Below, in pieces: positions 1 to 9,681 of a DNA stretch of 64,000 nucleotides. The DNA lies in the NCBI RefSeq assembly GCF_036173105.1, contig NZ_CP108053.1, positions 5,890,001 to 5,954,000 on the forward strand, written 5' to 3'. Positions within the stretch are counted from its first letter, which is position 1. Every line of letters starts with the position of its first letter. The notes beneath the pieces were generated by a model. The model was not told where the DNA came from. It was given only the letters and a program-made list of their open reading frames with translations, and made no database searches. This stretch comes from Streptomyces sp. NBC_00287. GTDB lineage: Bacteria > Actinomycetota > Actinomycetes > Streptomycetales > Streptomycetaceae. Both the position numbers and the translations under genes were made by a program.

Positions 1-2
1 GA

Positions 3-530
3 GTCGTGACCGACGTGCCCGCGCTGGTCGCCCGGCGCGTGGACACCCGTAGCGGACTCGCCGTGACCTGGGGGCGGATCGAGTCCGGCCACGCCCCGAA
101 CGTCATCCCGCAGCACGCCGAGCTCTCCGGGACCGTGCGCTGCCTGGACATCGACGCCTGGCGGCAGGCGCCCGACATCCTGGTCGCCGCGATCGACGAG
201 GTCGCCAACCTGCACCGGGCCAAGTCCGAGATCAACTACGTCCGCGGGGTACCGCCGGTCGTCAATGACTCCGGCATCGCGGAGCTGCTCCGGGACGCCA
301 TGATCGCCCGCCGGGGCGCCGACTCCGTGGAGACCACCGAGCAGAGCCTCGGCGGCGAGGACTTCTCCTGGTACCTGGAGCACGTCCCGGGCGCGATGGC
401 CCGCCTGGGGGTGCGCACACCGGGCGAGCGGACGGTGCGGGACCTCCATCAGGGCGACTTCGATGTGGACGAGCATGCGATCACGGTGGGCGTGGAGCTG
501 TTCACGGCGGCGGCGCTGATCGATCTGTAG
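3..530 (+). CDS. M20-family amidohydrolase/peptidase, C-terminal part (5' end outside window)
   Basis: The reading frame enters from the left edge, so only about the last 175 residues are present. The M20 (aminoacylase/carboxypeptidase) pattern is clear: a dimerisation-domain stretch with the HAELSGTVR motif, then a C-terminal catalytic segment with GGEDFSWYLEHVPGAM, where the Glu-Asp pair sits at the usual metal-binding region, and a final LHQGDFDVDE motif in which the His is the usual last metal ligand. Family members are metal-dependent hydrolases of N-acyl amino acids or related amides; the exact substrate cannot be told. It is read in the same direction as the following lipoprotein gene but is separated by about 236 bases that contain a separate control site, so it is probably not in that unit. 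Confidence 0.85.
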   Translation, partial: VVTDVPALVARRVDTRSGLAVTWGRIESGHAPNVIPQHAELSGTVRCLDIDAWRQAPDILVAAIDEVANLHRAKSEINYVRGVPPVVNDSGIAELLRDAMIARRGADSVETTEQSLGGEDFSWYLEHVPGAMARLGVRTPGERTVRDLHQGDFDVDEHAITVGVELFTAAALIDL

Positions 531-700
531 GTCCGTTCCGGTTGCGGGTCGAGCGGACCGGGTGGAGTCTGGCGGCATGGCGTTCAGGCATGCGCGCTGA
601 TGTCCTGGAACATGCCTTTTGAGCCGGTGGTTCACGGGGACGTAACCGGCCATCGGCACGAATGGATAACGGCCACGCGGTACCCCGTTCCCAGGAGTGT

Positions 701-712
701 CTACGCGCGTTA
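701..712. promoter_or_regulatory. Nucleoside-regulon operator, half-variant (CTACGCGCGTTA)
   Basis: The 8-base palindromic core ACGCGCGT is intact; the left flank CT matches the perfect operators of this window and the right flank is TA instead of AG. It lies 55 bases before the lipoprotein start. The flanking sequence (TCTACGCGCGTTAAT, then TGCG a base later) is shared with the site at 2010-2021. Binding is inferred from the repeated occurrence before nucleoside genes. Confidence 0.7.
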
Positions 713-766
713 ATGTGCGCCGAACTCAGCACCCACTGCGGGGCTTGGAGAATGGGGAACTTCACG

Positions 767-1810
767 ATGCGTCGGACATCCAAACTGACCCGCGTCGCGG
801 TGGGGGTCGCGTCGATCGCGCTCGCTGCCACGGCCTGCGGTGGTACCAGCGACAGCGACAGCTCCTCCGAGAAGGAGGACCTCGGTCTCGCCATCGCGTA
901 CGACATCGGCGGCAAGGGCGACCAGTCCTTCAACGACGCCGCGTACGCCGGCCTGGAGAAGGCCCAGAAGGAGTTCGGCTACAAGACGGCCGACGTCGAG
1001 CCCACCGAGGGCGAGACCGACGCCGACAAGGAGCAGCGTCTGGCCTCGCTCGCTCGGCAGGGCTACAACCCGGTGATCGGCGTCGGCTTCGCCTACGGCC
1101 CCGCGATGGAGGCCGTGGCCAAGGACTACCCCGACACCACCTTCGGCATCGTCGACTCGGTCGTCGAGGGCGACAACGTCGCCTCCCTCGTCTTCGCCGA
1201 GGAGCAGGCCTCCTACCTCGCCGGTGTCGCCGCGGCCAAGGCCACCAAGACCAACACGGTCGGCTTCGTGGGCGGTGTGGACATCCCGCTGATCCACAAG
1301 TTCGAGGCCGGCTACAAGCAGGGTGTCGCGGACACCAACTCCAAGGTCAAGGTCGTCTCGCAGTACCTGACCCAGACCGCGGAGGAGGGCGGCTTCTCCA
1401 GCCCCGACAAGGGCAAGGCCGCCGCCGAGGGCCAGATCGAGAAGAACGCCGACGTCGTTTACCAGGCGGCCGGTCTGTCCGGTCAGGGCGTGATCGAGGC
1501 CGCCGCCAAGGCGAAGGTCTGGGCGATCGGTGTCGACTCCGACCAGTACCAGCAGGAAGCCCTGTCGGCGTACAAGGAGTACATCCTCACCTCCGCGCTC
1601 AAGGACGTCGGCGGCGCGGTCTACGCCCTCGCCGAGTCCGTCAACAACGACGAGCCGCTGACCGGTGTCCAGACCTTCGACCTGAAGGTGAACGGCGTCG
1701 GCCTCGCGGAGAGCAACCCGAAGATGGCCGAGATCGCGGGCCTGACCGACGCGGTGGCCAAGGCGAAGGAAGAGATCATCGCCGGCACCATCAAGGTCAA
1801 GACGGAGTAG
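767..1810 (+). CDS. BMP-family nucleoside-binding lipoprotein (first paralogue)
   Basis: A 347-residue exported lipoprotein of the BMP/PnrA/Med family, the substrate-binding component of nucleoside ABC importers. The signal peptide ends in an ATAC lipobox with the lipidated Cys at residue 24, followed by a Ser/Glu linker. Family motifs include AYDIGGKGDQSFND near the mature N-terminus and GFVGGVDIPLIHKFEAGY in the middle. I chose ATG 767 because it gives a normal signal peptide and has a GGGGA stretch 8 bases upstream; upstream in-frame starts would put extra residues before the signal peptide. Its closest relative is the next gene. Together they would deliver nucleosides to the transporter encoded from 3538 on. 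A half-variant operator precedes it and a strong terminator follows, so it is monocistronic. Confidence 0.92.
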   Translation: MRRTSKLTRVAVGVASIALAATACGGTSDSDSSSEKEDLGLAIAYDIGGKGDQSFNDAAYAGLEKAQKEFGYKTADVEPTEGETDADKEQRLASLARQGYNPVIGVGFAYGPAMEAVAKDYPDTTFGIVDSVVEGDNVASLVFAEEQASYLAGVAAAKATKTNTVGFVGGVDIPLIHKFEAGYKQGVADTNSKVKVVSQYLTQTAEEGGFSSPDKGKAAAEGQIEKNADVVYQAAGLSGQGVIEAAAKAKVWAIGVDSDQYQQEALSAYKEYILTSALKDVGGAVYALAESVNNDEPLTGVQTFDLKVNGVGLAESNPKMAEIAGLTDAVAKAKEEIIAGTIKVKTE

Positions 1811-1849
1811 TCGCAGCCGCCCGATCGGGCCAAGCGCGTCAAATCGCCT

Positions 1850-1884
1850 GAAGCGGGCGGGTGTCCAGCACACCCGCCCGCTTC
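1850..1884 (+). terminator. Terminator after first BMP lipoprotein
   Basis: A perfect 15-bp inverted repeat (1850-1864 with 1870-1884), GC-rich, with a 5-base loop, 40 bases after the stop codon. There is no T-tract, as is common in Streptomyces. Confidence 0.8.
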
Positions 1885-2009
1885 TGCGTTCGAGGCAGAG
1901 GTCACCCACCGCCACCCGTCGTTTGCGGTCGGCAAGCCTCTGGGCACGGCTCGAGTGGTGTTGAGCACGGCCGCATAACAAGGTGGACAGAAGGGGTTTT
2001 CAGGCAGGT

Positions 2010-2021
2010 CTACGCGCGTTA
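2010..2021. promoter_or_regulatory. Nucleoside-regulon operator, half-variant (CTACGCGCGTTA)
   Basis: Identical over 12 bases to the site at 701-712 and embedded in a similar context, 74 bases before the second lipoprotein gene. The shared flanks suggest the promoter was duplicated together with the gene. Confidence 0.7.
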
Positions 2022-2094
2022 ATCTGCGGCGAAGCCAGCGCCGAAGCTGTGAAGCACTAACCGTCCGGCGCTTGTACGACTAGGAGCACCTCAC

Positions 2095-3141
2095 ATGCGC
2101 CGGATTTCCCGGATCACGGTCGCAGGCGCAGCGACCGCCTCTCTGGCCCTCGCGCTCTCCGCCTGCGGCGGCACCTCGACCGAGAGCTCGTCCGAGTCGA
2201 AGGGCGACAAGGGCCTGGCCATCGCGTACGACGTCGGCGGCAAGGGCGACCAGTCCTTCAACGACGCGGCCTACGCCGGCCTGGAGCAGGCGCAGAAGGA
2301 GTTCGGCTACGAGACGCAGGACGTCGAGCCCACCGAGGGTGAGACGGACGCGGACAAGCAGCAGCGCCTGGAGTCGCTCGCCAAGCAGGGCTACAACCCC
2401 GTCGTGGGCGTCGGCTACGCGTACGCCGCCGCCGTGAAGGGTGCCGCGGAGAAGTTCCCGGACACCACCTTCGGCATCGTGGACGACTCCACCGTCGAGG
2501 CGACGAACGTCGCGGACCTGGTCTTCTCCGAGGAGGAGGCCTCCTACCTGGCCGGCGTCGCCGCCGCCAAGAGCACCAAGACGAACGTCGTCGGCTTCGT
2601 GGGCGGTGTGGACATCCCGCTGATCCACAAGTTCCAGGCCGGCTTCGAGCAGGGCGTCAAGGACACCAACTCCAAGGCGAAGGTCATATCCCAGTACCTC
2701 ACGCAGACCGCGGAGGAGGGCGGCTTCTCCAGCCCCGACAAGGGCAAGACGGCCGCCGAGGGCCAGATCGAGAAGAAGGCGGACGTCGTCTACGCGGCCG
2801 CCGGTCTTTCCGGCCAGGGCGTCATCGAGGCGGCCGCCGCCAACAAGGTGTGGGCCATCGGTGTGGACTCCGACCAGTACAAGCAGGAAGCCCTCGCCAA
2901 GTACAAGGACTCGATCCTCACCTCGGCGATGAAGGACGTCGCCAAGGCGGTGTACAACCTGGCGAAGTCGGTCGAGGACGGCAAGCCCGAGACCGGTATC
3001 GTTCGTGGCGATCTGAAGACCGGCGAGGTGAGCCTGTCGAACTCCAACCCGAAGTTCGCGGACAATGCCGAGCTCCAGGAAGCCATTGAGACGGCCAAGG
3101 AGAAGATCATCAACGGCGAGATCAAGGTCAAGAGCAGTTGA
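2095..3141 (+). CDS. BMP-family nucleoside-binding lipoprotein (second paralogue)
   Basis: A 348-residue lipoprotein strongly similar to the preceding gene along its whole length (same AYDVGGKGDQSFND, GFVGGVDIPLIHKFQAG and EEGGFSSPDKGK blocks). The signal peptide ends in an LSAC lipobox, Cys24. ATG 2095 is preceded by AGGAG at 2082-2086 with normal spacing. Divergence is concentrated in the C-terminal 60 residues, so the two copies may differ in nucleoside preference; that is inference. It has its own operator copy. Downstream come a MITE-like element and then a hairpin, so the element seems to have landed between the gene and its terminator. Confidence 0.92.
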   Translation: MRRISRITVAGAATASLALALSACGGTSTESSSESKGDKGLAIAYDVGGKGDQSFNDAAYAGLEQAQKEFGYETQDVEPTEGETDADKQQRLESLAKQGYNPVVGVGYAYAAAVKGAAEKFPDTTFGIVDDSTVEATNVADLVFSEEEASYLAGVAAAKSTKTNVVGFVGGVDIPLIHKFQAGFEQGVKDTNSKAKVISQYLTQTAEEGGFSSPDKGKTAAEGQIEKKADVVYAAAGLSGQGVIEAAAANKVWAIGVDSDQYKQEALAKYKDSILTSAMKDVAKAVYNLAKSVEDGKPETGIVRGDLKTGEVSLSNSNPKFADNAELQEAIETAKEKIINGEIKVKSS

Positions 3142-3146
3142 GAAGC

Positions 3147-3335
3147 AAGGGGGTGTCTCATGGATCAGGCCGGCTGTAGGTAACGGCGCGCCGCAACCGA
3201 GCCGAGCGGGGTCTGGTGCGTGCAGCTGCAAGGCGGAGGAGGGAGTCGACGCGGAGCGTCGGCGACCGACGACAACGCCGCAGATGTGCGTGCCAGGGCC
3301 CGCGACGCCGGCAGGATCCATGAGACGCCCCCTTG
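3147..3335. mobile_element. MITE-like element with 21-bp terminal inverted repeats
   Basis: A 189-base segment bounded by 21-bp inverted repeats (3147-3167 and 3315-3335, one mismatch), core sequence GGTGTCTCATGGATC. No reading frame inside resembles a transposase. The size and ends are those of a non-autonomous miniature transposable element; the interior resembles an intergenic sequence I remember from other Streptomyces genomes, which was not checked. No clear target-site duplication is visible. Confidence 0.5.
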
Positions 3336-3374
3336 AACCCTGAGCAGCGTGTAACCGCGGGGTTACGTCCGCTC

Positions 3375-3411
3375 AACGGGGTACGGGGAGGCTTGCTCCC
3401 TGTACCCCGTT
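3375..3411 (+). terminator. Hairpin between second BMP gene and ABC operon
   Basis: A 16-bp stem (3375-3390 with 3396-3411, one imperfect pair) and a 5-base loop. It is the first strong hairpin after the second lipoprotein gene and lies beyond the MITE-like element. A smaller 6-bp hairpin sits just before it at 3351-3366. Confidence 0.7.
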
Positions 3412-3449
3412 GTCAGCGATGCGTCACCCCTTTGTATGCCGTAGGGGCG

Positions 3450-3461
3450 CTACGCGCGTAG
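3450..3461. promoter_or_regulatory. Nucleoside-regulon operator (CTACGCGCGTAG, perfect palindrome)
   Basis: A perfect 12-base palindrome directly before the transporter-cdd-deoA operon. An AGGAG ribosome binding site begins 16 bases after it, so a bound protein would cover the transcription start region or the early leader. Confidence 0.8.
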
Positions 3462-3537
3462 ACGACCCCCGTCCCCAGGAGAGTGCGCCATCAACGCGTC
3501 CAGCAGCCCTCCGGCCGGCGCGGCGGTCAACGGTCAG

Positions 3538-5084
<1,547 letters not shown>

Positions 5085-5085
<1 letters not shown>

Positions 5086-6209
5086 TGAAGAAGTTCGACA
5101 AGGAGCGCGTGCTCCTCGCGGTGGCCGGTCCGGTCATCGCGCTCGCCGTGGCCTTTGCGCTCAGCGCGATCGTGCTGATCGCCTCGGGCAAGAGCCCGAT
5201 CGAGCCGTACACCCTGATGTTCGAGCAGGCCTCGTTCTCCGACATCCAGGTCCTGATCATCAACCAGGCCTCGATGTACTACATCGCGGCCCTCGCGGTG
5301 GCCATCGGCTTCCGGATGAATCTGTTCAACATCGGCGTCGACGGCCAGTACCAGCTCGCCGCCATGATGACCGCCATCGTCGGCGCCCACGCCGATCTGC
5401 CGGCCGCCATCCAGGTCCCGCTGCTGCTGCTGACCGCGCTGTGCACCGGCGCCTTCTGGGCCGGTATCGCCGGTGTCCTGAAGGTCACCCGGGGCGTCAG
5501 CGAGGTCGTCGCGACGATCATGCTCAACGCGATCGCGACCTCCGTCATCGCCTATCTGTGGCTGCCCGACGTCTTCGGTGTGAAGGTCGGCAACAACAAC
5601 ACCACCGGCGAGATGCACGAGTCCGGCTGGATCCCCGGTATCGACATGGGCGACTCCGGCGAGATCTACGGCCTGGTCATCCTCGCCGTGCTGCTCGGCA
5701 TCGGCTACTGGGTCGTCCTCAACCGCACCCGCTTCGGCTTCGACCTGCGCGCCTCCGGCGCCTCGGAGTCCGCCGCCGCGGCCAGCGGTGTCGACCCCAA
5801 GCGCATGGTGCTCACCGCCATGCTGATCTCCGGCGCCATCGCCGGACTCGCGGGCCTGCCGATCCTGATGGGCGACACCCACACCTACAGCCTCAACTTC
5901 CCCACCGGCATCGGCTTCCTCGGCATCGGCATCGCCCTGCTCGGCCGTAACAGCCCGGTCGGCATCGCGTTCGCCGCCCTGCTGTGGGCCTGGCTCGACA
6001 AGGCCTCGCCCGAGCTGGACTTCCACGACTACGACAAGGAGATCGCGGTCATCATGCAGGGCCTGATCGTGCTCTCCGTCGTCGTCTCCTACGAGGCCGT
6101 CCGCGAGTGGGGCCTGCGCCGCCAGCAGCGCCGGGTCGGCGCCGAACTGGCCGCCGGTCACGTCCTCGGCGGCGACAACAACACCACGAAGGAGGTGGCT
6201 GGCCGATGA
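5085..6209 (+). CDS. Nucleoside ABC importer permease, first subunit
   Basis: A 374-residue polytopic membrane protein of the BPD_transp_2 family (YufP/NupP/RnsC type). About ten hydrophobic segments are visible, starting with residues 10-30. The GFRMNLFNIGVDGQYQLAA stretch is the characteristic family signature of branched-chain amino acid, ribose and nucleoside permeases. It starts one base inside the ATPase stop codon and its own stop overlaps the next ATG (ATGA), so the three transporter genes are translationally coupled. The partner permease is encoded next, and substrate is delivered by the two BMP lipoproteins. Confidence 0.9.
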
Positions 6210-7480
6210 CCGCGCCCGTCTCTGCGACTGACGTCAACCAGCCCACGCTGCAGCCCGCGGCTCCGAAGGGCCGCCGCCTGTCGTGGCCCGTCCTGCTGCT
6301 GGTCATCGCCGGAGCCCTGGCGCTGACCTCGATCGTCCGCATCATCACCGGCGCCGACGGCATCACCAACGTCAGCCAGATGTCCACCGCGCTCCAGCTC
6401 GCCGTGCCGATCGGCCTCGCCGGTCTCGGCGGTCTGTGGGCCGAGCGGGCGGGCGTCGTCAACATCGGCCTCGAAGGCATGATGATCCTCGGCACCTGGT
6501 TCGGTGCCTGGGCCGGCTTCCAGTGGGGCCCGTGGACCGGTGTCGTCATCGGCATCATCGGCGGCTGCATCGGCGGTCTGCTGCACGCCCTCGTCACCGT
6601 CACCTTCAACGTCAACCACATCGTCTCCGGTGTGGCGATCAACATCCTCGCCCTCGGCGCCACCCGCTATCTCGCGCCCCTCGCCTTCGAGGGCCACCCG
6701 GGCGGCTCCGCCAAGCAGTCCCCGGCGGTCGATTCCCTCGGCAACTTCACCGTGCCGGGCCTGTCCGACTGGCTGCGGGATCTCAACGACCAGGGCTGGT
6801 TCTTCATCTCGGACATCGCCGGTCTGCTCGGCGGCCTGGTCACCAATGTCTCCTGGCTGACCCTGATCGCGATCGCGCTGATCCCGGCCACCTGGTGGAT
6901 CCTGTGGCGTACGGCCTTCGGTCTGCGGCTGCGCTCCTGCGGTGAGAACCCGGTCGCGGCCGAGTCCCTCGGTGTGAACGTCTACAAGTACAAGTACATC
7001 GCCGTGATCATTTCCGGCGGTCTGGCCGGACTCGGTGGTGTCTTCCTCTCCATCGTGGCCAACCCCTTCTATCTGGAGGGCCAGGTCAGCGGCCGCGGTT
7101 ACATCGGCCTCGCCGCGATGATCTTCGGTAACTGGATGCCGGGCGGACTCGCCATCGGCGCCGGTCTGTTCGGCTACACCGACAGCCTCAACCTGCGCGG
7201 CGGCTCGGAGAACGTCCACGCCCTGCTGCTGCTCGGCGCGCTGCTGCTGATCATCGGCGCGATCTGGCTGGCGTTCCGGAAGAAGTACACCTCGGCCGCG
7301 ATCACCCTGCTCATCGGCGGCCTGGTGTTCGCCTGGTACGCGGGCACCAACGAGGTCCCCAACCAGGTCGTCTCGGCCACGCCGTACGTCATCACGCTGA
7401 TCGTCCTCGCCCTGTCGGCCCAGCGCCTGCGGATGCCGAAGGCGGACGGTCTGCCGTACCGGAAGGGCCAGGGCAAGTGA
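6206..7480 (+). CDS. Nucleoside ABC importer permease, second subunit
   Basis: A 424-residue permease of the same superfamily (YufQ/NupQ/RnsD type), with the signature AERAGVVNIGLEGMMILG after the first membrane segments and about ten hydrophobic stretches. The start ATG 6206 overlaps the previous stop as ATGA and has GGAGG at 6191-6195; a longer upstream frame would overlap the first permease and lacks membrane-protein character. The C-terminal extension (about 7220-7480) adds two or three further hydrophobic segments, as in actinobacterial members. It overlaps the cytidine deaminase start by GTGA, tying import directly to catabolism. Confidence 0.9.
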   Translation: MTAPVSATDVNQPTLQPAAPKGRRLSWPVLLLVIAGALALTSIVRIITGADGITNVSQMSTALQLAVPIGLAGLGGLWAERAGVVNIGLEGMMILGTWFGAWAGFQWGPWTGVVIGIIGGCIGGLLHALVTVTFNVNHIVSGVAINILALGATRYLAPLAFEGHPGGSAKQSPAVDSLGNFTVPGLSDWLRDLNDQGWFFISDIAGLLGGLVTNVSWLTLIAIALIPATWWILWRTAFGLRLRSCGENPVAAESLGVNVYKYKYIAVIISGGLAGLGGVFLSIVANPFYLEGQVSGRGYIGLAAMIFGNWMPGGLAIGAGLFGYTDSLNLRGGSENVHALLLLGALLLIIGAIWLAFRKKYTSAAITLLIGGLVFAWYAGTNEVPNQVVSATPYVITLIVLALSAQRLRMPKADGLPYRKGQGK

Positions 7481-7872
7481 CGCGCGAGGTCGACTGGGAC
7501 ACCCTGCGGGAGGCGGCGCGCGAGGCGATGAGCCACGCGTACGCCCCCTACTCGGGCTACCCGGTCGGCGTCGCGGCCCTCGTCGACGACGGCCGCACGA
7601 TCTCCGGCTGCAATGTGGAGAACGCCTCCTACGGCCTCGGCCTGTGCGCCGAGTGCGGTCTGGTCTCGGAGCTGCAGCGCACCGGGGGCGGCCGGCTCAC
7701 GCACTTCACCTGTGTGGACGGCAGGGGCGAGATCCTCGTCCCGTGCGGTCGCTGCCGGCAGTTGTTGTACGAGTTCGGCGGGCCGGAGCTCCTGCTGGAG
7801 ACACCGGCGGGGATCCTCCCGCTGTCGGAGATGCTGCCGCAGGCCTTCGGCCCGGGCCATCTCCGCAAGTAA
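7477..7872 (+). CDS. cdd: Cytidine deaminase
   Basis: A 131-residue enzyme of the homotetrameric class, converting cytidine and deoxycytidine to uridine and deoxyuridine. The zinc site is complete: C57-A-E59 in NASYGLGLCAECG, where Cys replaces the His of the dimeric class, and the pair C90/C93 in PCGRCRQ. Glu59 is the proton shuttle. The GTG start overlaps the permease stop (GTGA). The product, uridine, is the substrate of the phosphorylase encoded next. A strong terminator lies between cdd and deoA, so deoA may be expressed at a lower level. Confidence 0.95.
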   Translation: MTREVDWDTLREAAREAMSHAYAPYSGYPVGVAALVDDGRTISGCNVENASYGLGLCAECGLVSELQRTGGGRLTHFTCVDGRGEILVPCGRCRQLLYEFGGPELLLETPAGILPLSEMLPQAFGPGHLRK

Positions 7873-7879
7873 CTCTCGT

Positions 7880-7920
7880 GCGGCCCCTCTGAACCGCCTC
7901 AGAGGGGCCGCGCATTTTTT
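7880..7920 (+). terminator. T-tract terminator between cdd and deoA
   Basis: A perfect 13-bp GC-rich stem (7880-7892 with 7899-7911), 6-base loop, followed by a run of T at 7915-7920. This is a classical intrinsic terminator, unusual in Streptomyces, and sits inside the apparent operon only 30 bases before deoA. Confidence 0.85.
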
Positions 7921-7943
7921 CTGAGAACGTCGGAAGGAAAGTC

Positions 7944-9227
7944 ATGGCCATGGACGCCATCTCCGTCATCCGCACCAAGCGGGACCGCGGTGAGCTCAGC
8001 GACGAGCAGATCGACTGGGTCATCGACGCGTACACCCGTGGGGAGGTCGCCGACGAGCAGATGTCCGCGCTCGCCATGGCGATCCTGCTCAACGGTATGA
8101 ACCGGCGTGAGATCGCCCGCTGGACGGCCGCGATGATCGCCTCCGGCGAGCGCATGGACTTCTCCTCGCTGTCCCGGCCGACGGCCGACAAGCACTCCAC
8201 GGGCGGCGTCGGCGACAAGATCACGCTGCCGCTGGCGCCCCTGGTGGCGGCGTGCGGCGCGGCCGTGCCCCAGCTCTCGGGCCGCGGCCTCGGCCACACG
8301 GGCGGCACGCTGGACAAGCTGGAGTCGATCCCCGGCTGGCGCGCGCTGCTGTCGAACGAGGAGATGCTGAACGTCCTCGACACCACCGGCGCGGTGATCT
8401 GCGCGGCGGGCGACGGCCTGGCTCCGGCGGACAAGAAGCTGTACGCCCTGCGCGATGTGACCGGCACGGTCGAGGCGATCCCGCTGATCGCCTCCTCGAT
8501 CATGTCGAAGAAGATCGCCGAGGGGACGGGCTCGCTGGTCCTGGATGTGAAGGTGGGTTCGGGCGCCTTCATGAAGACCATCGAGGATGCGCGTGAGCTG
8601 GCGTCGACGATGGTGGGCCTCGGCACCGACCACGGCGTGAAGACGGTGGCGCTGCTGACGGACATGTCGACGCCGCTGGGCCTGACCGCGGGCAACGCCC
8701 TCGAGGTCCGTGAGTCGGTGGAGGTCCTGGCAGGCGGCGGACCCGCGGACGTGGTGGAGCTGACCCTGGCGCTGGCCCGCGAAATGCTGGACGCGGCGGG
8801 CGTTCGCGACGCCGACCCGGCGAAGGCGCTGGCCGACGGCTCGGCGATGGACGTCTGGCGCCGGATGATCGCGGCGCAGGGCGGCGACCCGGACGCGGAG
8901 CTGCCGGTGGCGCGCGAGCAGCACGTGGTGAAGGCCCCGTCGTCCGGCGTCCTGACCCGCCTCGACGCCTACGGCATCGGCGTCGCCGCCTGGCGCCTCG
9001 GCGCGGGTCGCGCCCGCAAGGAGGACCCGGTGCAGGCGGGCGCGGGCGTGGAGATGCACGCGAAGCCGGGCGACACGGTGAAGGAGGGCCAGCCCCTGCT
9101 GACCCTCCACACGGACACCCCGGAGCGCTTCGAGTACGCGCTCCAGGCGATGGAGGGCTCGTACGACATCGCGGCGGCGGGGACGGACTTCACGGCGTCG
9201 CCGGTGGTGCTGGAGCGTATTGCCTGA
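7944..9227 (+). CDS. deoA: Thymidine/pyrimidine-nucleoside phosphorylase
   Basis: A 427-residue phosphorylase cleaving thymidine, deoxyuridine or uridine with phosphate to free base and (deoxy)ribose 1-phosphate. The family pattern is complete: an alpha domain at the N-terminus, the phosphate-binding KHSTGGVGDK motif around residues 83-92, the SGRGLGHTGGTLDKLE block, and a C-terminal PYNP domain with hammerhead-like repeats. ATG 7944 has GGAAGGA at 7932-7938; a second ATG two codons later is less well spaced. It ends the transporter operon, followed by the terminator at 9250-9283. The sugar phosphate made here feeds the mutase encoded at 28166 and deoC at 24319. Confidence 0.95.
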   Translation: MAMDAISVIRTKRDRGELSDEQIDWVIDAYTRGEVADEQMSALAMAILLNGMNRREIARWTAAMIASGERMDFSSLSRPTADKHSTGGVGDKITLPLAPLVAACGAAVPQLSGRGLGHTGGTLDKLESIPGWRALLSNEEMLNVLDTTGAVICAAGDGLAPADKKLYALRDVTGTVEAIPLIASSIMSKKIAEGTGSLVLDVKVGSGAFMKTIEDARELASTMVGLGTDHGVKTVALLTDMSTPLGLTAGNALEVRESVEVLAGGGPADVVELTLALAREMLDAAGVRDADPAKALADGSAMDVWRRMIAAQGGDPDAELPVAREQHVVKAPSSGVLTRLDAYGIGVAAWRLGAGRARKEDPVQAGAGVEMHAKPGDTVKEGQPLLTLHTDTPERFEYALQAMEGSYDIAAAGTDFTASPVVLERIA

Positions 9228-9249
9228 CCAGGCGTTTGCCTGTGTGGAT

Positions 9250-9283
9250 GAACGGGACCGGCGGACCTGCGCCGGTCCCGTTC
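9250..9283 (+). terminator. Terminator after deoA
   Basis: A perfect 13-bp stem (9250-9262 with 9271-9283) with an 8-base loop, 22 bases after the deoA stop; the end of the importer operon. Confidence 0.8.
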
Positions 9284-9294
9284 GGCATGCTGCG

Positions 9295-9681
9295 ATGAGT
9301 TCCGCGCGCCCGCCCGGTCTACCGCTCGTGGACGCCATGACACCCGCTGTACTCGTGCTGGCAGGACCCGTCACCAAGGACGAGGTGACAGGCCTGTGCG
9401 ATGACGTGCGCGCTCTGCTGGAAGGGTCCGGGGCCGGGGTCGTGGTGTGCGATGTCGGGGGCCTCGGGCCACCGGGCCTCGGCGCCGTCGATCTGCTGGC
9501 GCGGCTCCAGCTCGCCGCCCGGCGCTGCGGCGGCCGGATACGCCTGCGCGACCCCGATCCGGCCCTAGGCGCCCTTCTCGACCTGGTCGGCCTCCGCTTC
9601 GAGGTGGAGGGGCAGTCCGAACAGCGGGAACCAGCGCTTGGTGTCGAGGAAGCAGTGGAACCCGGTGATCCGGCCGTCTGA
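9295..9681 (+). CDS. Small STAS-domain protein
   Basis: A 128-residue protein with a STAS-like fold: a beta strand near AVLVLAGPVTKDEV, the VVVCDVGGLGPPGLGAVDLLARLQ stretch that corresponds to the strand and helix around the phosphorylatable Ser/Thr in anti-sigma antagonists, and a final helix. The usual conserved Ser is not obvious at the expected place (it reads GPPG), so classical SpoIIAA-type switching is doubtful. Start ATG 9295 follows the deoA terminator. Its last 117 bases overlap the 3' end of the convergent sigma-factor gene, so the exact C-terminus is less certain. A link to stress or sigma-factor signalling is inference only. Confidence 0.6.
   Translation: MSSARPPGLPLVDAMTPAVLVLAGPVTKDEVTGLCDDVRALLEGSGAGVVVCDVGGLGPPGLGAVDLLARLQLAARRCGGRIRLRDPDPALGALLDLVGLRFEVEGQSEQREPALGVEEAVEPGDPAV

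Noticed and set aside
710..1981. Long open minus-strand frames opposite the BMP genes (also 2080-3321, 3424-5046)
   Set aside because: They mirror the strongly biased genes on the other strand, consist of low-complexity Gly/Leu/Val/Arg/Asp sequence and have no domain or start signal.
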